NCBI RefSeq assembly: GCF_003046295.1
Contig: NZ_PZZN01000002.1
Coordinates: 434,001-498,000 of the forward strand
Length of the DNA stretch: 64,000 nucleotides
Origin: Sphingomonas aerolata
Lineage (GTDB): Bacteria; Pseudomonadota; Alphaproteobacteria; Sphingomonadales; Sphingomonadaceae
Reading direction: 5' to 3'
Part shown: positions 19,122 to 28,505 of the stretch, piece by piece
Layout: the number at the start of each line of letters is the position of its first letter
How positions within the stretch are numbered: the stretch's first letter is position 1
Notes under the pieces: model-generated
Seen by the model: the letters and a program-made list of their open reading frames with translations, nothing else
Database searches by the model: none
Told to the model about the DNA's origin: nothing
Translations under genes and position numbers: made by a program

Positions 19122-19243
19122 CACCCCGGCGGAGGCCGGGGTCCAGTTGGCGAGGTGGGGGTAACGGCGCGCGACGTGCGTCATTGTCGTCCCCCAACTG
19201 GGCCCCGGCCTTCGCCGGGGTGGTGGCCTTCGCCGGGGTGGTG
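19122..19243. repeat. Dispersed palindromic element, CACCCCGGCG...CGCCGGGGTGG family
   Basis: The arms contain CCGGGGTCCAGTTGG and CCAACTGGGCCCCGG and close with CGCCGGGGTGG. The right end is partly duplicated (GGCCTTCGCCGGGGTGG twice). Full copies recur at 55774, 56008 and 59158. Confidence 0.85.
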
Positions 19244-19304
19244 CTTTCGTTCGGAGCAGGTGGCGCCTATATGGGCGACCCCAAACGCGCCGAATCTGGC
19301 CTTG

Positions 19305-19354
19305 TTCTCCCGCGAAGGCGGGAGCCCAGCCTGGTCCCCGCCTTCGCGGGGAAC
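19305..19354. repeat. Dispersed palindromic element, CCCGCGAAGGCGGG family
   Basis: TTCTCCCGCGAAGGCGGGAG and CCCCGCCTTCGCGGGGAA flank CCCAGCCTGG. Inverted copies sit at about 55914 and 56145, in each case next to the CACCCCGGCG element, so the two behave as a pair. The 330-bp gap here holds only these repeats. Confidence 0.8.
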
Positions 19355-19399
19355 CACCTTTCATCAGCGGCCGGCACCCCGCGCCGCACGGAGCGAACC

Positions 19400-20572
19400 T
19401 TGTCCGACTATGACGCGATCATCCTCGGGGCAGGCGCCGCCGGGCTCATGTGCGCCGCGGTCGCGGGGCAGCGCGGGCGGCGGATCCTGCTTGTCGACCA
19501 TGCCGAGCAGGCGGGGAAGAAGATCCTGATCTCGGGCGGCGGGCGGTGCAACTTCACCAACATGCACACCGCCGCCGACCGCTATATCTCCGCCAATCCG
19601 CATTTCGCCAAGTCCGCGCTCGGCCGCTACACCGCGCAGGATTTTCTCGCGCTCGTCGAGAGTTACGGGATCGCGTGGCACGAAAAGACGCTGGGGCAGC
19701 TGTTCTGCGACGGCTCGGCGAAACAGATCGTCGAGATGCTGCTCGACGAATGCGACAAGGGGCGGGTCGACCTGTCGCTGGGACGCGGCGTCACGGGGGT
19801 CGAGCAGGGTGACGGCGGCTACCGCGTGTCGCTCGACGGCCGCGCGGTCACCGCGCCCGCGCTGGTGATCGCGACCGGCGGACCGTCGATCCCGAAAATG
19901 GGCGCGACCGGCTTTGCCTATGATCTGGCGCGGCAATTCGGATTGAAGGTGGTCGAGCCGCGGCCCGCGCTCGTCCCGCTGACGCTCGGCGGCGACGAGA
20001 TCCTGTTCCGCGAATTGTCGGGCGTCGCCGCCGACGTCGTTGCGACGGCCGGCAAGACCGCGTTCCGCGAGGCGGCGCTGTTCACGCATCGCGGACTGTC
20101 GGGCCCGGCGATCCTGCAGGCCTCGTCCTATTGGCGGCACGGTCAGCCCGTGGGCATCGATTTCGTCCCCGACCGCGACTCCGGCTGGCTCCCCGCGGCC
20201 AAGCGCACCACGCCGCGCACGACGCTGCGCAAGCTGCTCGGGGGGACGCTGCCCGACCGACTCGCCGAGACATTGAGCGAGCGACTGGGGATGACGGGGG
20301 AGATTTCCACCCTCACCGATCGCCGGCTCCAGGACGCGGAGCGTGCGCTAAGCCATTGGCAATTGACGCCAAATGGCAGCGAAGGCTATGCCAAGGCGGA
20401 GGTGACGGCGGGCGGAATCAGCACTGCTGAGCTTTCTTCACAAACAATGGAAGCCAAACGCGTAAAAAACCTGTATGCGGTCGGCGAAGCGGTCGATGTC
20501 ACAGGGTGGCTCGGCGGCTACAACTTCCAATGGGCATGGGCGAGCGGGTGGGCCGCGGGCCAAGTCCTGTAG
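19400..20572 (+). CDS. HI0933/YhiN-type FAD-dependent oxidoreductase
   Basis: This 390-residue flavoprotein has IILGAGAAGLMCAAVAGQRG (FAD Rossmann loop) at the N-terminus and GKKILISGGGRCNFTN, the signature of the HI0933 (BaiN-like) family. The C-terminus has EVTAGGISTAELSSQTMEAK and YAVGEAVDVTGWLGGYNFQWAWASG, where FAD contacts are completed. The physiological substrate of most family members is unknown. The start is a TTG at 19400 with GGAG 6 bp before it; the longer in-frame extension from 19109 would translate palindromic repeats and is not credible. It stands alone between two repeat clusters. Confidence 0.9.
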   Translation: MSDYDAIILGAGAAGLMCAAVAGQRGRRILLVDHAEQAGKKILISGGGRCNFTNMHTAADRYISANPHFAKSALGRYTAQDFLALVESYGIAWHEKTLGQLFCDGSAKQIVEMLLDECDKGRVDLSLGRGVTGVEQGDGGYRVSLDGRAVTAPALVIATGGPSIPKMGATGFAYDLARQFGLKVVEPRPALVPLTLGGDEILFRELSGVAADVVATAGKTAFREAALFTHRGLSGPAILQASSYWRHGQPVGIDFVPDRDSGWLPAAKRTTPRTTLRKLLGGTLPDRLAETLSERLGMTGEISTLTDRRLQDAERALSHWQLTPNGSEGYAKAEVTAGGISTAELSSQTMEAKRVKNLYAVGEAVDVTGWLGGYNFQWAWASGWAAGQVL

Positions 20573-20629
20573 GGACCACCACGCCAGTGCTTTGCCGTAG
20601 CGTCAAGCCGGCCACCAATTAGGACGTAC

Positions 20630-22396
20630 ATGCCTTTTTCAAATATTCCGTCGCTTCTTTCGGAAGCGCTCGCCGCGCGTGGCTATACCGCGCTCACCCC
20701 CGTCCAGGCGCATGTGATCGAGGAGAATGCGGTCGGTCGCGATCTCGTCGTGTCGGCACAGACCGGTTCGGGCAAGACCGTCGCGTTCGGCCTGGCGATG
20801 GCCGGCGAACTGCTCGGTGAAGCAGGCGAGGACGGCGTCCAGCGCCTGCCGGCGCCGCACAAGCCGCTCGTGCTCTGCATCGCCCCGACCCGCGAACTCG
20901 CGCTGCAGGTCAGCCGCGAGCTGATGTGGCTCTATGCCAAGGCTGGCGCGCGCATCTCGACCTGCGTCGGCGGCATGGACGCGTCGAAGGAGCGTCGTTC
21001 GCTCGCACACGGCGCGCATATCGTCGTCGGCACGCCCGGCCGTCTGCGCGACCATCTCGAGCGCGGCGCGCTCGACCTGTCGGCCCTGAAGGTCGCGGTG
21101 CTCGACGAGGCCGACGAGATGCTCGACATGGGTTTCCGCGAGGATCTCGAGCAGATCCTCGACGCGTCGCCCGAGCAGCGCCGTACCCTGTTGTTCTCGG
21201 CGACGATGCCGCGGCCGATCGTCGCGCTCGCCAAGCGCTATCAGCGCGACGCGGTGCGCATCTCGACCGTCGGTGAGGATCGCGGTCATGGCGACATCTC
21301 GTACCAGGCCGTCACGGTCTCGCCGTCCGAGATCGAGCATGCGGTGATCAACCTGCTGCGCTTCCACGAAGCGGAGACGGCGATGCTGTTCTGCGCGACG
21401 CGCGATAACGTGCGCCATCTGCATGCGAGCCTGGTCGAGCGCGGTTTCGCCGCGGTCGCGCTGTCGGGCGAGCATTCGCAGAACGAGCGTAACGCCGCGC
21501 TCCAAGCACTGCGTGACCGTCGTGCGCGCGTCTGCGTCGCGACCGACGTTGCCGCGCGCGGCATCGATCTGCCGACGCTCAGCCTCGTCGTGCATGTCGA
21601 ACTGCCACGCGATGCCGAGACGCTCCAGCATCGCTCGGGTCGTACCGGTCGTGCGGGCAAGAAGGGCACCGCCGTCCTGATCGTGCCGTTCCCGCGTCGC
21701 CGTCGCGTCGACATGATGCTGAAAGGTGCGAAGATCAACGCGGAGTGGGTCAACGCCCCGACCGCCGAGGACATCCGCAAGAACGACCATGAGCGGCTGA
21801 TCACGATGCTGATGCAGCCGGTCGAGGTCGAGGACGAGGATCGCGAGCTCGCGACCCGCCTGATGGCCGAGAAGACCCCTGAGGATATCGCTGCGGCGCT
21901 GGTGCACATGCACCGCGCGACGATGCCGCAGGCCGAGGACCTGATCGACCAGAGCAAGCAGTCGGTCAGCGACGATCGTTCGCAGGGTCCGCGCGCGGGC
22001 TTCGAGGACACGGTGTGGTTCCGCATGGACATCGGTCGTCGCCAGAACGCCGATCCGCGCTGGATCCTGCCGCTGATCTGCCGTCGCGGGCACATCACCA
22101 AGTCCGAGATCGGTGCGATCCGCATCGGCCCGAACGAGACCGCGTTCGAGATCCCGCGCGCCGTCGCGTCGCGCTTCTCGGCGGCAATCCAGCGTACCGC
22201 GCAGGCGGGCGAAGAGGAGAGCGGTGTCGCGATCGAGGCGATGCAGGGCGCGCCCGAGAGCACCGCACGCCATGCCGGCGGCGGTGGTCGCAGCAACGCG
22301 GGCGCCCCGCGCTCGACGCTGCACCGCGCGGCCCCGCGCGGCGGTCCGGCGCCGGCGCGCAAGGCGCCGTATCGCGGCAATCGCGAGCGTAGCTGA
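20630..22396 (+). CDS. DEAD-box ATP-dependent RNA helicase with DbpA-like C-terminal domain
   Basis: This 588-residue helicase has the full motif set: Q motif (YTALTPVQAHVI), AQTGSGKT, PTREL, GG, VGTPGR, DEAD (VLDEADEMLDMG), SAT, then ATDVAARGIDLP and HRSGRTGRAG. Residues about 480-550 form a DbpA-type RNA-binding module (FRMDIGRRQNADPRWILPLICRRGHITKSEIGAIRIG), and the tail is rich in Arg, Gly and Pro. It is likely a DeaD/CsdA-like helicase in ribosome assembly or RNA decay in the cytoplasm. It is a single gene, followed by palindromic repeats. Confidence 0.94.
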   Translation: MPFSNIPSLLSEALAARGYTALTPVQAHVIEENAVGRDLVVSAQTGSGKTVAFGLAMAGELLGEAGEDGVQRLPAPHKPLVLCIAPTRELALQVSRELMWLYAKAGARISTCVGGMDASKERRSLAHGAHIVVGTPGRLRDHLERGALDLSALKVAVLDEADEMLDMGFREDLEQILDASPEQRRTLLFSATMPRPIVALAKRYQRDAVRISTVGEDRGHGDISYQAVTVSPSEIEHAVINLLRFHEAETAMLFCATRDNVRHLHASLVERGFAAVALSGEHSQNERNAALQALRDRRARVCVATDVAARGIDLPTLSLVVHVELPRDAETLQHRSGRTGRAGKKGTAVLIVPFPRRRRVDMMLKGAKINAEWVNAPTAEDIRKNDHERLITMLMQPVEVEDEDRELATRLMAEKTPEDIAAALVHMHRATMPQAEDLIDQSKQSVSDDRSQGPRAGFEDTVWFRMDIGRRQNADPRWILPLICRRGHITKSEIGAIRIGPNETAFEIPRAVASRFSAAIQRTAQAGEEESGVAIEAMQGAPESTARHAGGGGRSNAGAPRSTLHRAAPRGGPAPARKAPYRGNRERS

Positions 22397-22410
22397 ACGA
22401 TCGGCGCCTT

Positions 22411-22481
22411 CCGTTCGTGCTGAGCGACGTCGAAGCACCCCGGCTTGGGGCATGCCCTTCGACTTCGCTCAGGGCGAACGG
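22411..22481. repeat. 71-bp inverted repeat (CCGTTCGTGCTGAGC family)
   Basis: Second copy of the family described at 11632, with the same arms and a GGGGCATGCCC centre, 15 bp past the helicase stop. Confidence 0.85.
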
Positions 22482-22542
22482 GGTGAGGGCGCGGGCGGCC
22501 CCCGCGCCGTCATTCTGACGATGGCAGGGGCCCTCTTTGCCC

Positions 22543-22627
22543 CGTCATCCTGACGAAAGTCAGGATCCAGAGCGGCGGACGCCGTCCTGCTTGATCCTGG
22601 ATCCTGACTTTCGTCAGGATGACGACG
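22543..22627. repeat. Head-to-head pair of TCCTGAC palindromes
   Basis: CGTCATCCTGACGAAAGTCA (22543) and GGATCCTGACTTTCGTCAGG (22600) are two copies in opposite orientation about 30 bp apart, just before the YaiI-type gene. Confidence 0.8.
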
Positions 22628-22650
22628 TTGGTGAAATCGGGAGATAGCCG

Positions 22651-23127
22651 ATGACGACCGCACCCACCGCACCCACCGCCCTCCGCATCCTCGTCGACGC
22701 CGATGCGTGTCCCGTCAAAGACGAGATCTACAAGGTCGCGTGGCGGCACGAGGTGCCCGTCACCATCGTCGCGAACAGCCATTTTCGGATACCCGTCCAC
22801 CCGCTGGTCAACCGCGTCGTCGTCAGCGACGGGTTCGACGCCGCCGACGACTGGATCGCCGAGCAGGCCGATACGAAGGCGGTGGTGATCACCGCGGACA
22901 TCCTGCTCGCCGATCGCTGCGTGAAGGCGGGGGCGACCGTGCTCGCCAACACCGGCAAGCCGTTCACCACCAGCTCGATCGGCGGTGCGATCGCGACGCG
23001 CGCGATCATGGCCGATCTGCGCGCGGGCGGCGACGTGATCGGCGGCCCTGCACCCTTTGCCAAGGCGGACCGGTCGCGTTTCCTGTCCGCGCTCGACGCT
23101 GCGCTGGTCCGGCTGAAGCGCGGCTGA
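22651..23127 (+). CDS. YaiI/YqxD family (DUF188) protein
   Basis: This 158-residue protein matches the DUF188/UPF0178 family. The hallmark [20 protein letters not shown] stands near the N-terminus, [33 protein letters not shown] in the middle and [19 protein letters not shown] near the end. Conserved Asp residues suggest a PIN/NYN-like nuclease fold, but activity is not established for the family. The ATG at 22651 follows GGGAG at good spacing. Its neighbours give no functional hint. Confidence 0.9.
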   Translation: MTTAPTAPTALRILVDADACPVKDEIYKVAWRHEVPVTIVANSHFRIPVHPLVNRVVVSDGFDAADDWIAEQADTKAVVITADILLADRCVKAGATVLANTGKPFTTSSIGGAIATRAIMADLRAGGDVIGGPAPFAKADRSRFLSALDAALVRLKRG

Positions 23128-23174
23128 GCCGGGCATGGCTCGACTTCCCCGGTCTCTCCGGGCACACATAGGTT

Positions 23175-26100
23175 ATGCGTCCCCCTCTGCTCGATCGTGA
23201 TGAACTGCTCGCGCGACAGGCGTTCCAGCTCGCGCTGGTCGACCTGTTCCGCACGATGGCGCGGCCAGACGACATCATGGTGGCGGCCGCCGCGGCGCTG
23301 GGCTCGCATCTCGACGTCGCACGCTGCGGCTATGACGAGGTGTCGGCGGACGGCGCGATGACCCGGGGCGTCAGCGACTGGTCGAACGGGACGCTGCCCG
23401 GCCTCACCGCGACGCCAGACGGAGACGGAGACGGGGACGCGGACGCGGCACTGGGCACGGGCGTGATCGCCGATCTGCGGCGCGGGCACACGGTGATCGT
23501 CGACGATTGCGCGACCGACGCACGCGCGCGCGATCCGGCGACCGCGCGGTGCTGGGCGCAGGCCGGCGTCGGCGCACTGATCGCCGCGCCGCTGCTCCGC
23601 GATGGGCGGCTGGCGGCGGTCCTGTACCTGCACGAGGCCACGCCGCGCGACTGGACTAGGGCGGATATCGCGCTGGTCGAGGACGTCGCGCTGCGCACGT
23701 CGGACGCGGTCGACCGGGTGCGCGGTGAGACCGCGGTGAAGGCGAGCGAGGCACGCTATCGCTCGCTGTTCGAATCGATCGATGCGGGGTTCTGCGTGAT
23801 CGAGGTGCTGTTCGCCGACGGCGCGCCATACGATTATCGCTTCCTCGAGGTGAACCGGGCGTTTGCGCGCAACACCGGGCTCGACGACATGATCGGGCGG
23901 ACGATGCGCGACGTCGCGCCCGACATGGAACAGCGCTGGTTCGACCTGTACGGCCATGTCGCGACGACTGGCGAGCCGCTGCGGTTCGAGGATCCCGCCT
24001 CCGCGCTGCAGGATCGCTGGTTCGAGGTCTATGCCTACCGCGTCGATGCGCCCGAGCTGAATCATGTCGCGGTGCTGTTCAACGACATCAGCGAGCGCCG
24101 CCGGAACGAGGTGGCGCTGTCCGAAAGCCGCGAGGAGCTGGAACTGGCGACGCGGGTCGCGCGGCTGGGCCGGTTCGACTATCGGCCGGCGGACGGCATG
24201 CTGCGCTGGGACGACCGGTGCCGCGCGCTGTTCGGGATCCCGGCGGGAGCGCCGGTCGATTACGAGTCCGCCTTCCTCGCCAATCTCCACCCCGACGACC
24301 GCGCGGCCGCCGATGCGGAAGTCGCCGCCGCGCTCGATCCGCGGGGCACGCGGATGTTCGATTCGGAATATCGCACGATCGGCCAAAGCGACGGCGTCGA
24401 GCGCCATATCGTCGCGCACGGCATAGCGTTCTTCGATGGCGATAGTCCGATCCGGCTGGTCGGGACGGTCGTCGACATGAGCGACGATCGCCGCGCGCAG
24501 GCTGCGCTGCGCGAGACGAGCGAGCGGCTGCGGCTCGCCAGCCGTGCGACCAACGACGCGATCTGGGACTGGGACCTGCGGAGCAATTCGGTGCTGTGGA
24601 ACGAGGCGCTGACGCGCGCCTATGGCCATGTCCTGCCCGATGCGAAGTCGACCGGTGACTGGTGGCTGGACCAGGTCCATCCCGAGGACCGCGCGCGGAT
24701 CCATGCGAGCATCGATGCGGTGATTTACGGGCAGGACAGCGACTGGACCGACGAATACCGGTTCGCCTGCGCCGACGGCCGCTATGCCGATGTGCTCGAC
24801 CGCGGCTATGTCATCCGCGACGAGGACGGCGCGCCGACACGGATGATCGGCGCGATCCTCGACCAGTCGACGCGCAAGGCGGCGGAGCGCCAGCTGCGCG
24901 CGATCAACGAGGGACTGGCCGAAGCCGTCGAGGTGTCGACCGCCGACCGCGACCGGTTGTGGGAATTGTCGTCCGACATCATGCTGCGCGCCGAGTTCGA
25001 CGGCACGATCGTCGCGGCCAATCCCGCCTGGACCGACATGCTGGGCTGGTCGATGGACGAGATCGTCGGACGCCCGCTCTTCTCGCTGCTCCACCCCGAC
25101 GACGTCGCGCATGCCGGCCTGGCGGCGGCGGGGATCGCCCGCGGCGAGGAGGTCGCGCGGATCGACAATCGCTATGCCCACAAGGATGGCAGCTATCGCT
25201 GGATCAGCTGGGCGGCGCGGCCGGGCGACGGGCTGATCAACGCGGTCGGGCGCGACGTCACCGCGGACAAGGAGCGCGAGGCACAGCTCGCGCGCGCCGA
25301 GGATGCGCTGCGCCAGGCGCAGAAGATGGAGGCGGTCGGCCAGCTGACCGGCGGCATCGCGCACGACTTCAACAACATGCTGACCGGCATCCTGGGCGGG
25401 CTCGACATGGTCCGGCGCAACGTGCCCGAACCGCGCCCGGACAAGGTCGACCGCTATCTGGAGGCGGCGACGGTCTCCGCGCAGCGCGCCGCGGGCCTGA
25501 CGCAGCGGCTGCTCGCCTTTTCGCGGCGCCAGTCGCTCGACGTGAAGGCGACCGATGTCGACCGGCTAATCGCCGACATGGAGGATCTGCTCGCACGGAC
25601 GCTCGCCGAGAATGCGCGGCTCGAGATCCGGCGGCAGGACGCGACCTGGCCGGTGACGACGGATGCCAACCAGCTCGAAAGCGCGCTGCTCAACCTCGCG
25701 ATCAACGCGCGCGACGCGATGCCCGAGGGCGGGCGGCTGACGATCGAGACCGAGAACACGCATCTCGACGCGCACTATACCGAGGCGATCGGGGATCTGG
25801 CGCCCGGCGACTATGTCGCGATCGGCGTCAGCGACACCGGCACGGGCATGTCGAAGGCGGTGATCGAGAAGGCGTTCGACCCGTTCTTCACCACCAAGCC
25901 GATCGGGCAGGGCACCGGGCTCGGCCTGTCGATGATCTATGGCTTTGCGCGCCAGTCGGGCGGGCATGTCCGGATCTATTCGGAGGAGGGCAAGGGCACG
26001 ACGGTCAAGCTGTACCTGCCGCGCTTCCACGGTACTGCGGCGGCCAGCGTGCCGACCGCGGACCGCGACCTGCCGCGCGCGGACGGCGAATGCGTGCTGG

Positions 26101-26447
26101 TGGTCGAGGACGATGTCGCGGTGCGGATGCTGATCGTCGATATCCTCGGCAGCCTCGGCTATGGCGTGATGGAGGCGGGCGACGCGCACGCGGCGATCCC
26201 GATCCTCGAAAGCGAACGGCGGATCGACCTGCTGGTCAGCGATGTCGGCCTGCCCGGGATGGACGGGCGCCAGCTGGCCGAGGTCGCGCGGCGGCATCGG
26301 CCCGATCTGCGCATCCTGTTCGTCACCGGCTATGCCGAAAAGGCGGCGGTGCGCGGCGAGTTTCTGGGTGCGGGGATGGAGATGATCACCAAGCCGTTCG
26401 CACTCGACATGCTCGCCGAGCGGATCCGCGAGATGGTCGCGCGCTGA
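23175..26447 (+). CDS. Multi-PAS hybrid sensor histidine kinase
   Basis: This 1090-residue protein has no clear membrane segment and is probably cytoplasmic. Domains in order: GAF (about 15-175), four PAS units (about 190-310, 318-435, 440-560, 575-695), HisKA with phospho-acceptor H730 in GGIAHDFNNMLTGILGG, HATPase (NLAINARDAMPEGG, GVSDTGTGMSKAV, FTTKPIGQGTGLGLSM) and a C-terminal receiver with D1023 in LVSDVGLPGMDG. The GGIAHDFNNML box and the attached receiver define a hybrid kinase common in alphaproteobacteria. The signal is unknown; PAS and GAF domains could bind small ligands or chromophores. No partner regulator lies next to it. The start has only a weak ribosome-binding site. Confidence 0.93.
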   Translation: MRPPLLDRDELLARQAFQLALVDLFRTMARPDDIMVAAAAALGSHLDVARCGYDEVSADGAMTRGVSDWSNGTLPGLTATPDGDGDGDADAALGTGVIADLRRGHTVIVDDCATDARARDPATARCWAQAGVGALIAAPLLRDGRLAAVLYLHEATPRDWTRADIALVEDVALRTSDAVDRVRGETAVKASEARYRSLFESIDAGFCVIEVLFADGAPYDYRFLEVNRAFARNTGLDDMIGRTMRDVAPDMEQRWFDLYGHVATTGEPLRFEDPASALQDRWFEVYAYRVDAPELNHVAVLFNDISERRRNEVALSESREELELATRVARLGRFDYRPADGMLRWDDRCRALFGIPAGAPVDYESAFLANLHPDDRAAADAEVAAALDPRGTRMFDSEYRTIGQSDGVERHIVAHGIAFFDGDSPIRLVGTVVDMSDDRRAQAALRETSERLRLASRATNDAIWDWDLRSNSVLWNEALTRAYGHVLPDAKSTGDWWLDQVHPEDRARIHASIDAVIYGQDSDWTDEYRFACADGRYADVLDRGYVIRDEDGAPTRMIGAILDQSTRKAAERQLRAINEGLAEAVEVSTADRDRLWELSSDIMLRAEFDGTIVAANPAWTDMLGWSMDEIVGRPLFSLLHPDDVAHAGLAAAGIARGEEVARIDNRYAHKDGSYRWISWAARPGDGLINAVGRDVTADKEREAQLARAEDALRQAQKMEAVGQLTGGIAHDFNNMLTGILGGLDMVRRNVPEPRPDKVDRYLEAATVSAQRAAGLTQRLLAFSRRQSLDVKATDVDRLIADMEDLLARTLAENARLEIRRQDATWPVTTDANQLESALLNLAINARDAMPEGGRLTIETENTHLDAHYTEAIGDLAPGDYVAIGVSDTGTGMSKAVIEKAFDPFFTTKPIGQGTGLGLSMIYGFARQSGGHVRIYSEEGKGTTVKLYLPRFHGTAAASVPTADRDLPRADGECVLVVEDDVAVRMLIVDILGSLGYGVMEAGDAHAAIPILESERRIDLLVSDVGLPGMDGRQLAEVARRHRPDLRILFVTGYAEKAAVRGEFLGAGMEMITKPFALDMLAERIREMVAR

Positions 26448-26547
26448 CCCCGGGCGAGCGCGAAGACGCGCCGCACGCGACTTTACCGGTTGCCATCCCG
26501 GGGCCCCGGTCGGCATAGGCAGGCGCCACCCGCTCCCGGAGACCTTC

Positions 26548-27846
26548 ATGCAAACGCCAGCCGCGAGTCCCGCACTGGGGCTCGACTTCGGCACGACCAA
26601 CAGCGTCGTGGCGCTCGGGACGCCCGGCGGCATGCCCGAACTCGTGACCTTCGCCGCCCCCGCCGAGACCAGCCCGGTGTTCCGCTCCGCGCTCTGCTTC
26701 TGGCAGGACGACAGCGGCAAGGGGCTCGCGGTCGATGCGGGGCCGTGGGCGATCGCGGAATATATGGAATATCCGCTCGACAGCCGGTTCATCCAGTCGT
26801 TCAAGTCGGTCGCGGCGATGAAGACGTTCGAGCAGGCCTCCGTCTTCGACAAGCGCTATCGCTTCGAGGAGATGGGCAAGCTGTTCCTCGACAAGCTGAT
26901 TTCGCATGCGGGCGGCAGGCTCGACACGCGGCCGCAGCGGATCGTCGTCGGGCGGCCGGTAGAATATGCCGGCGCGCGGCCCGACGAGGCGCTGGCGCGG
27001 ACGCGTTACGACGCGATGTTCAAGGGGTTCGGCGCGGAGATCCATTATGTCTATGAACCGCTCGGCGCTGCGTACAGCTATGCGACGCGGCTGACCGAGC
27101 CCGCGACGATCCTGGTCGCCGATTTCGGCGGCGGCACGAGCGACTTCTCGGTCGTGCGCGTCGCCGAGCCGGGGGCGGCGCGACGCTGTACGCCGCTCGG
27201 CCATGCGGGCATCGGGATTGCGGGCGACCGGTTCGATTACCGGATCCTCGACCGTCTGGTGCTGCCGATGCTCGGCAAGGGCGGCGCGTACAAGTCGTTC
27301 GGCAAGGAGCTCGAGATCCCGCGCGCCTATTTCGCCGATTTCGCGGACTGGTCCAGGCTCGCGCTGATGCGCAACCGCAAGACGATGACCGAGCTCGAGC
27401 GGTTGCAGAAGACCGCGATCGACCCCGATGCGATCGGGCGGATGATCGCGGTGATCGAGAACGAGCTCGGCTACCCGCTGTACGACGCGGTGGGCACGTT
27501 GAAGCGCGCGCTGTCGCAGGGCGAGGACGCGCATTTCCACTTTGCGGGCGCGGGGCTGGAGATTGAGGCAGAGGTGACGCGCGCGCAGTTCGAGGGCTGG
27601 ATCGCCGACGACGTCGCGCGGATCGAGGCGACGGTCGACCAGGCGCTGGCGGCGGCCAAGGTCGGCGGCGGCGATATCGACCGCGTGTTCCTGACCGGCG
27701 GATCGTCGCTGATCCCGCGGGTGCGGCGGATTTTCGTCGAGCGGTTCGGCGAGGCGGCGATCATGAGCGGCGGCGAGCTGACCTCGATCGCGCACGGCCT
27801 CGCGCTGATCGGCGAGCAGGACGACATCGCGGCGTGGTCTGCATGA
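26548..27846 (+). CDS. Hsp70-family protein, YegD-like
   Basis: This 432-residue protein contains the Hsp70 ATPase domain but no substrate-binding domain. Key blocks are LGLDFGTTNSVVALG (phosphate 1), IVVGRPVEYAG, EPLGAAYSYATRL, LVADFGGGTSDFSVV (phosphate 2) and VFLTGGSSLIPRVRRIF (adenosine). Length and order match YegD-type orphan Hsp70 homologues, whose role is uncertain. GGAG lies 8 bp before the ATG. Its stop overlaps the start of the methyltransferase-like gene, which in turn overlaps the AbrB-type gene, so the three form an operon. Confidence 0.9.
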   Translation: MQTPAASPALGLDFGTTNSVVALGTPGGMPELVTFAAPAETSPVFRSALCFWQDDSGKGLAVDAGPWAIAEYMEYPLDSRFIQSFKSVAAMKTFEQASVFDKRYRFEEMGKLFLDKLISHAGGRLDTRPQRIVVGRPVEYAGARPDEALARTRYDAMFKGFGAEIHYVYEPLGAAYSYATRLTEPATILVADFGGGTSDFSVVRVAEPGAARRCTPLGHAGIGIAGDRFDYRILDRLVLPMLGKGGAYKSFGKELEIPRAYFADFADWSRLALMRNRKTMTELERLQKTAIDPDAIGRMIAVIENELGYPLYDAVGTLKRALSQGEDAHFHFAGAGLEIEAEVTRAQFEGWIADDVARIEATVDQALAAAKVGGGDIDRVFLTGGSSLIPRVRRIFVERFGEAAIMSGGELTSIAHGLALIGEQDDIAAWSA

Positions 27847-28505
27847 TCCCGCGGGTTCTTCTCGGGACGGCGCAGGTGCCGGGCGGCGGCGAGTTGCGGC
27901 TGCTCCAGCGCGGCGCGGAATTCTCGATCATGCTCGGTGCGAACGAGCTGATGAACAGCCGGCTGAGCGGGTCCGAAGAGGCGCTGGCCGAGCAGGCGTG
28001 CGAACGGATCGGCGCGCGGCCGGGCGTGCGGATGCTGATCGGCGGGCTCGGCATGGGCTTCACGCTGCGCGCAGCACTCGCGCGGCTGGGGCCCGATGCC
28101 GAGGTGGCGGTCGCCGAGATCGTGCCCGCGGTGGTCGAATGGGCGCGCGGGCCGATGGCGGCACTGCACGGCGACAGCCTGACCGACCCGCGGACTCGGA
28201 TCTTCGAGGGCGATGTCGCCGCAGCGATCGCGGAGGGGGAGTGGGACGCGATCCTGCTCGATGTCGACAATGGGCCCGACGGGATTTCGCGGCCGGGCAA
28301 TGACCGGCTCTACGGCGCTTCGGGGCTGGCGCGGGCGCGCGCGGCGCTGCGGCCGGGCGGGGTGCTCGCGGTCTGGTCGTCGGCGCCGAGCAAGCCGTTC
28401 GCCAGGCGGCTCGACGAGGCGGGGTTCGCGGTCGACGAGGTCGTCGCGCGCGCGACGCGCAAGGGCGGCGCGCGCCACGTGATCTGGTTCGCGACCAAGG
28501 CATGA
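27843..28505 (+). CDS. Spermidine-synthase-like class I methyltransferase
   Basis: This 220-residue protein has the Rossmann fold of the spermidine-synthase/SAM-methyltransferase superfamily. MLIGGLGMGFTLRAAL is the cofactor loop, VAVAEIVPAVVEWARGPM carries the acidic ribose-binding residue, and WDAILLDVDNGPDG is motif IV. It is smaller than a true spermidine synthase and lacks the usual N-terminal strand domain, so the reaction cannot be assigned. The ATG at 27843 overlaps the Hsp70 stop; a GTG at 27834 is an alternative. Confidence 0.8.
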   Translation: MIPRVLLGTAQVPGGGELRLLQRGAEFSIMLGANELMNSRLSGSEEALAEQACERIGARPGVRMLIGGLGMGFTLRAALARLGPDAEVAVAEIVPAVVEWARGPMAALHGDSLTDPRTRIFEGDVAAAIAEGEWDAILLDVDNGPDGISRPGNDRLYGASGLARARAALRPGGVLAVWSSAPSKPFARRLDEAGFAVDEVVARATRKGGARHVIWFATKA

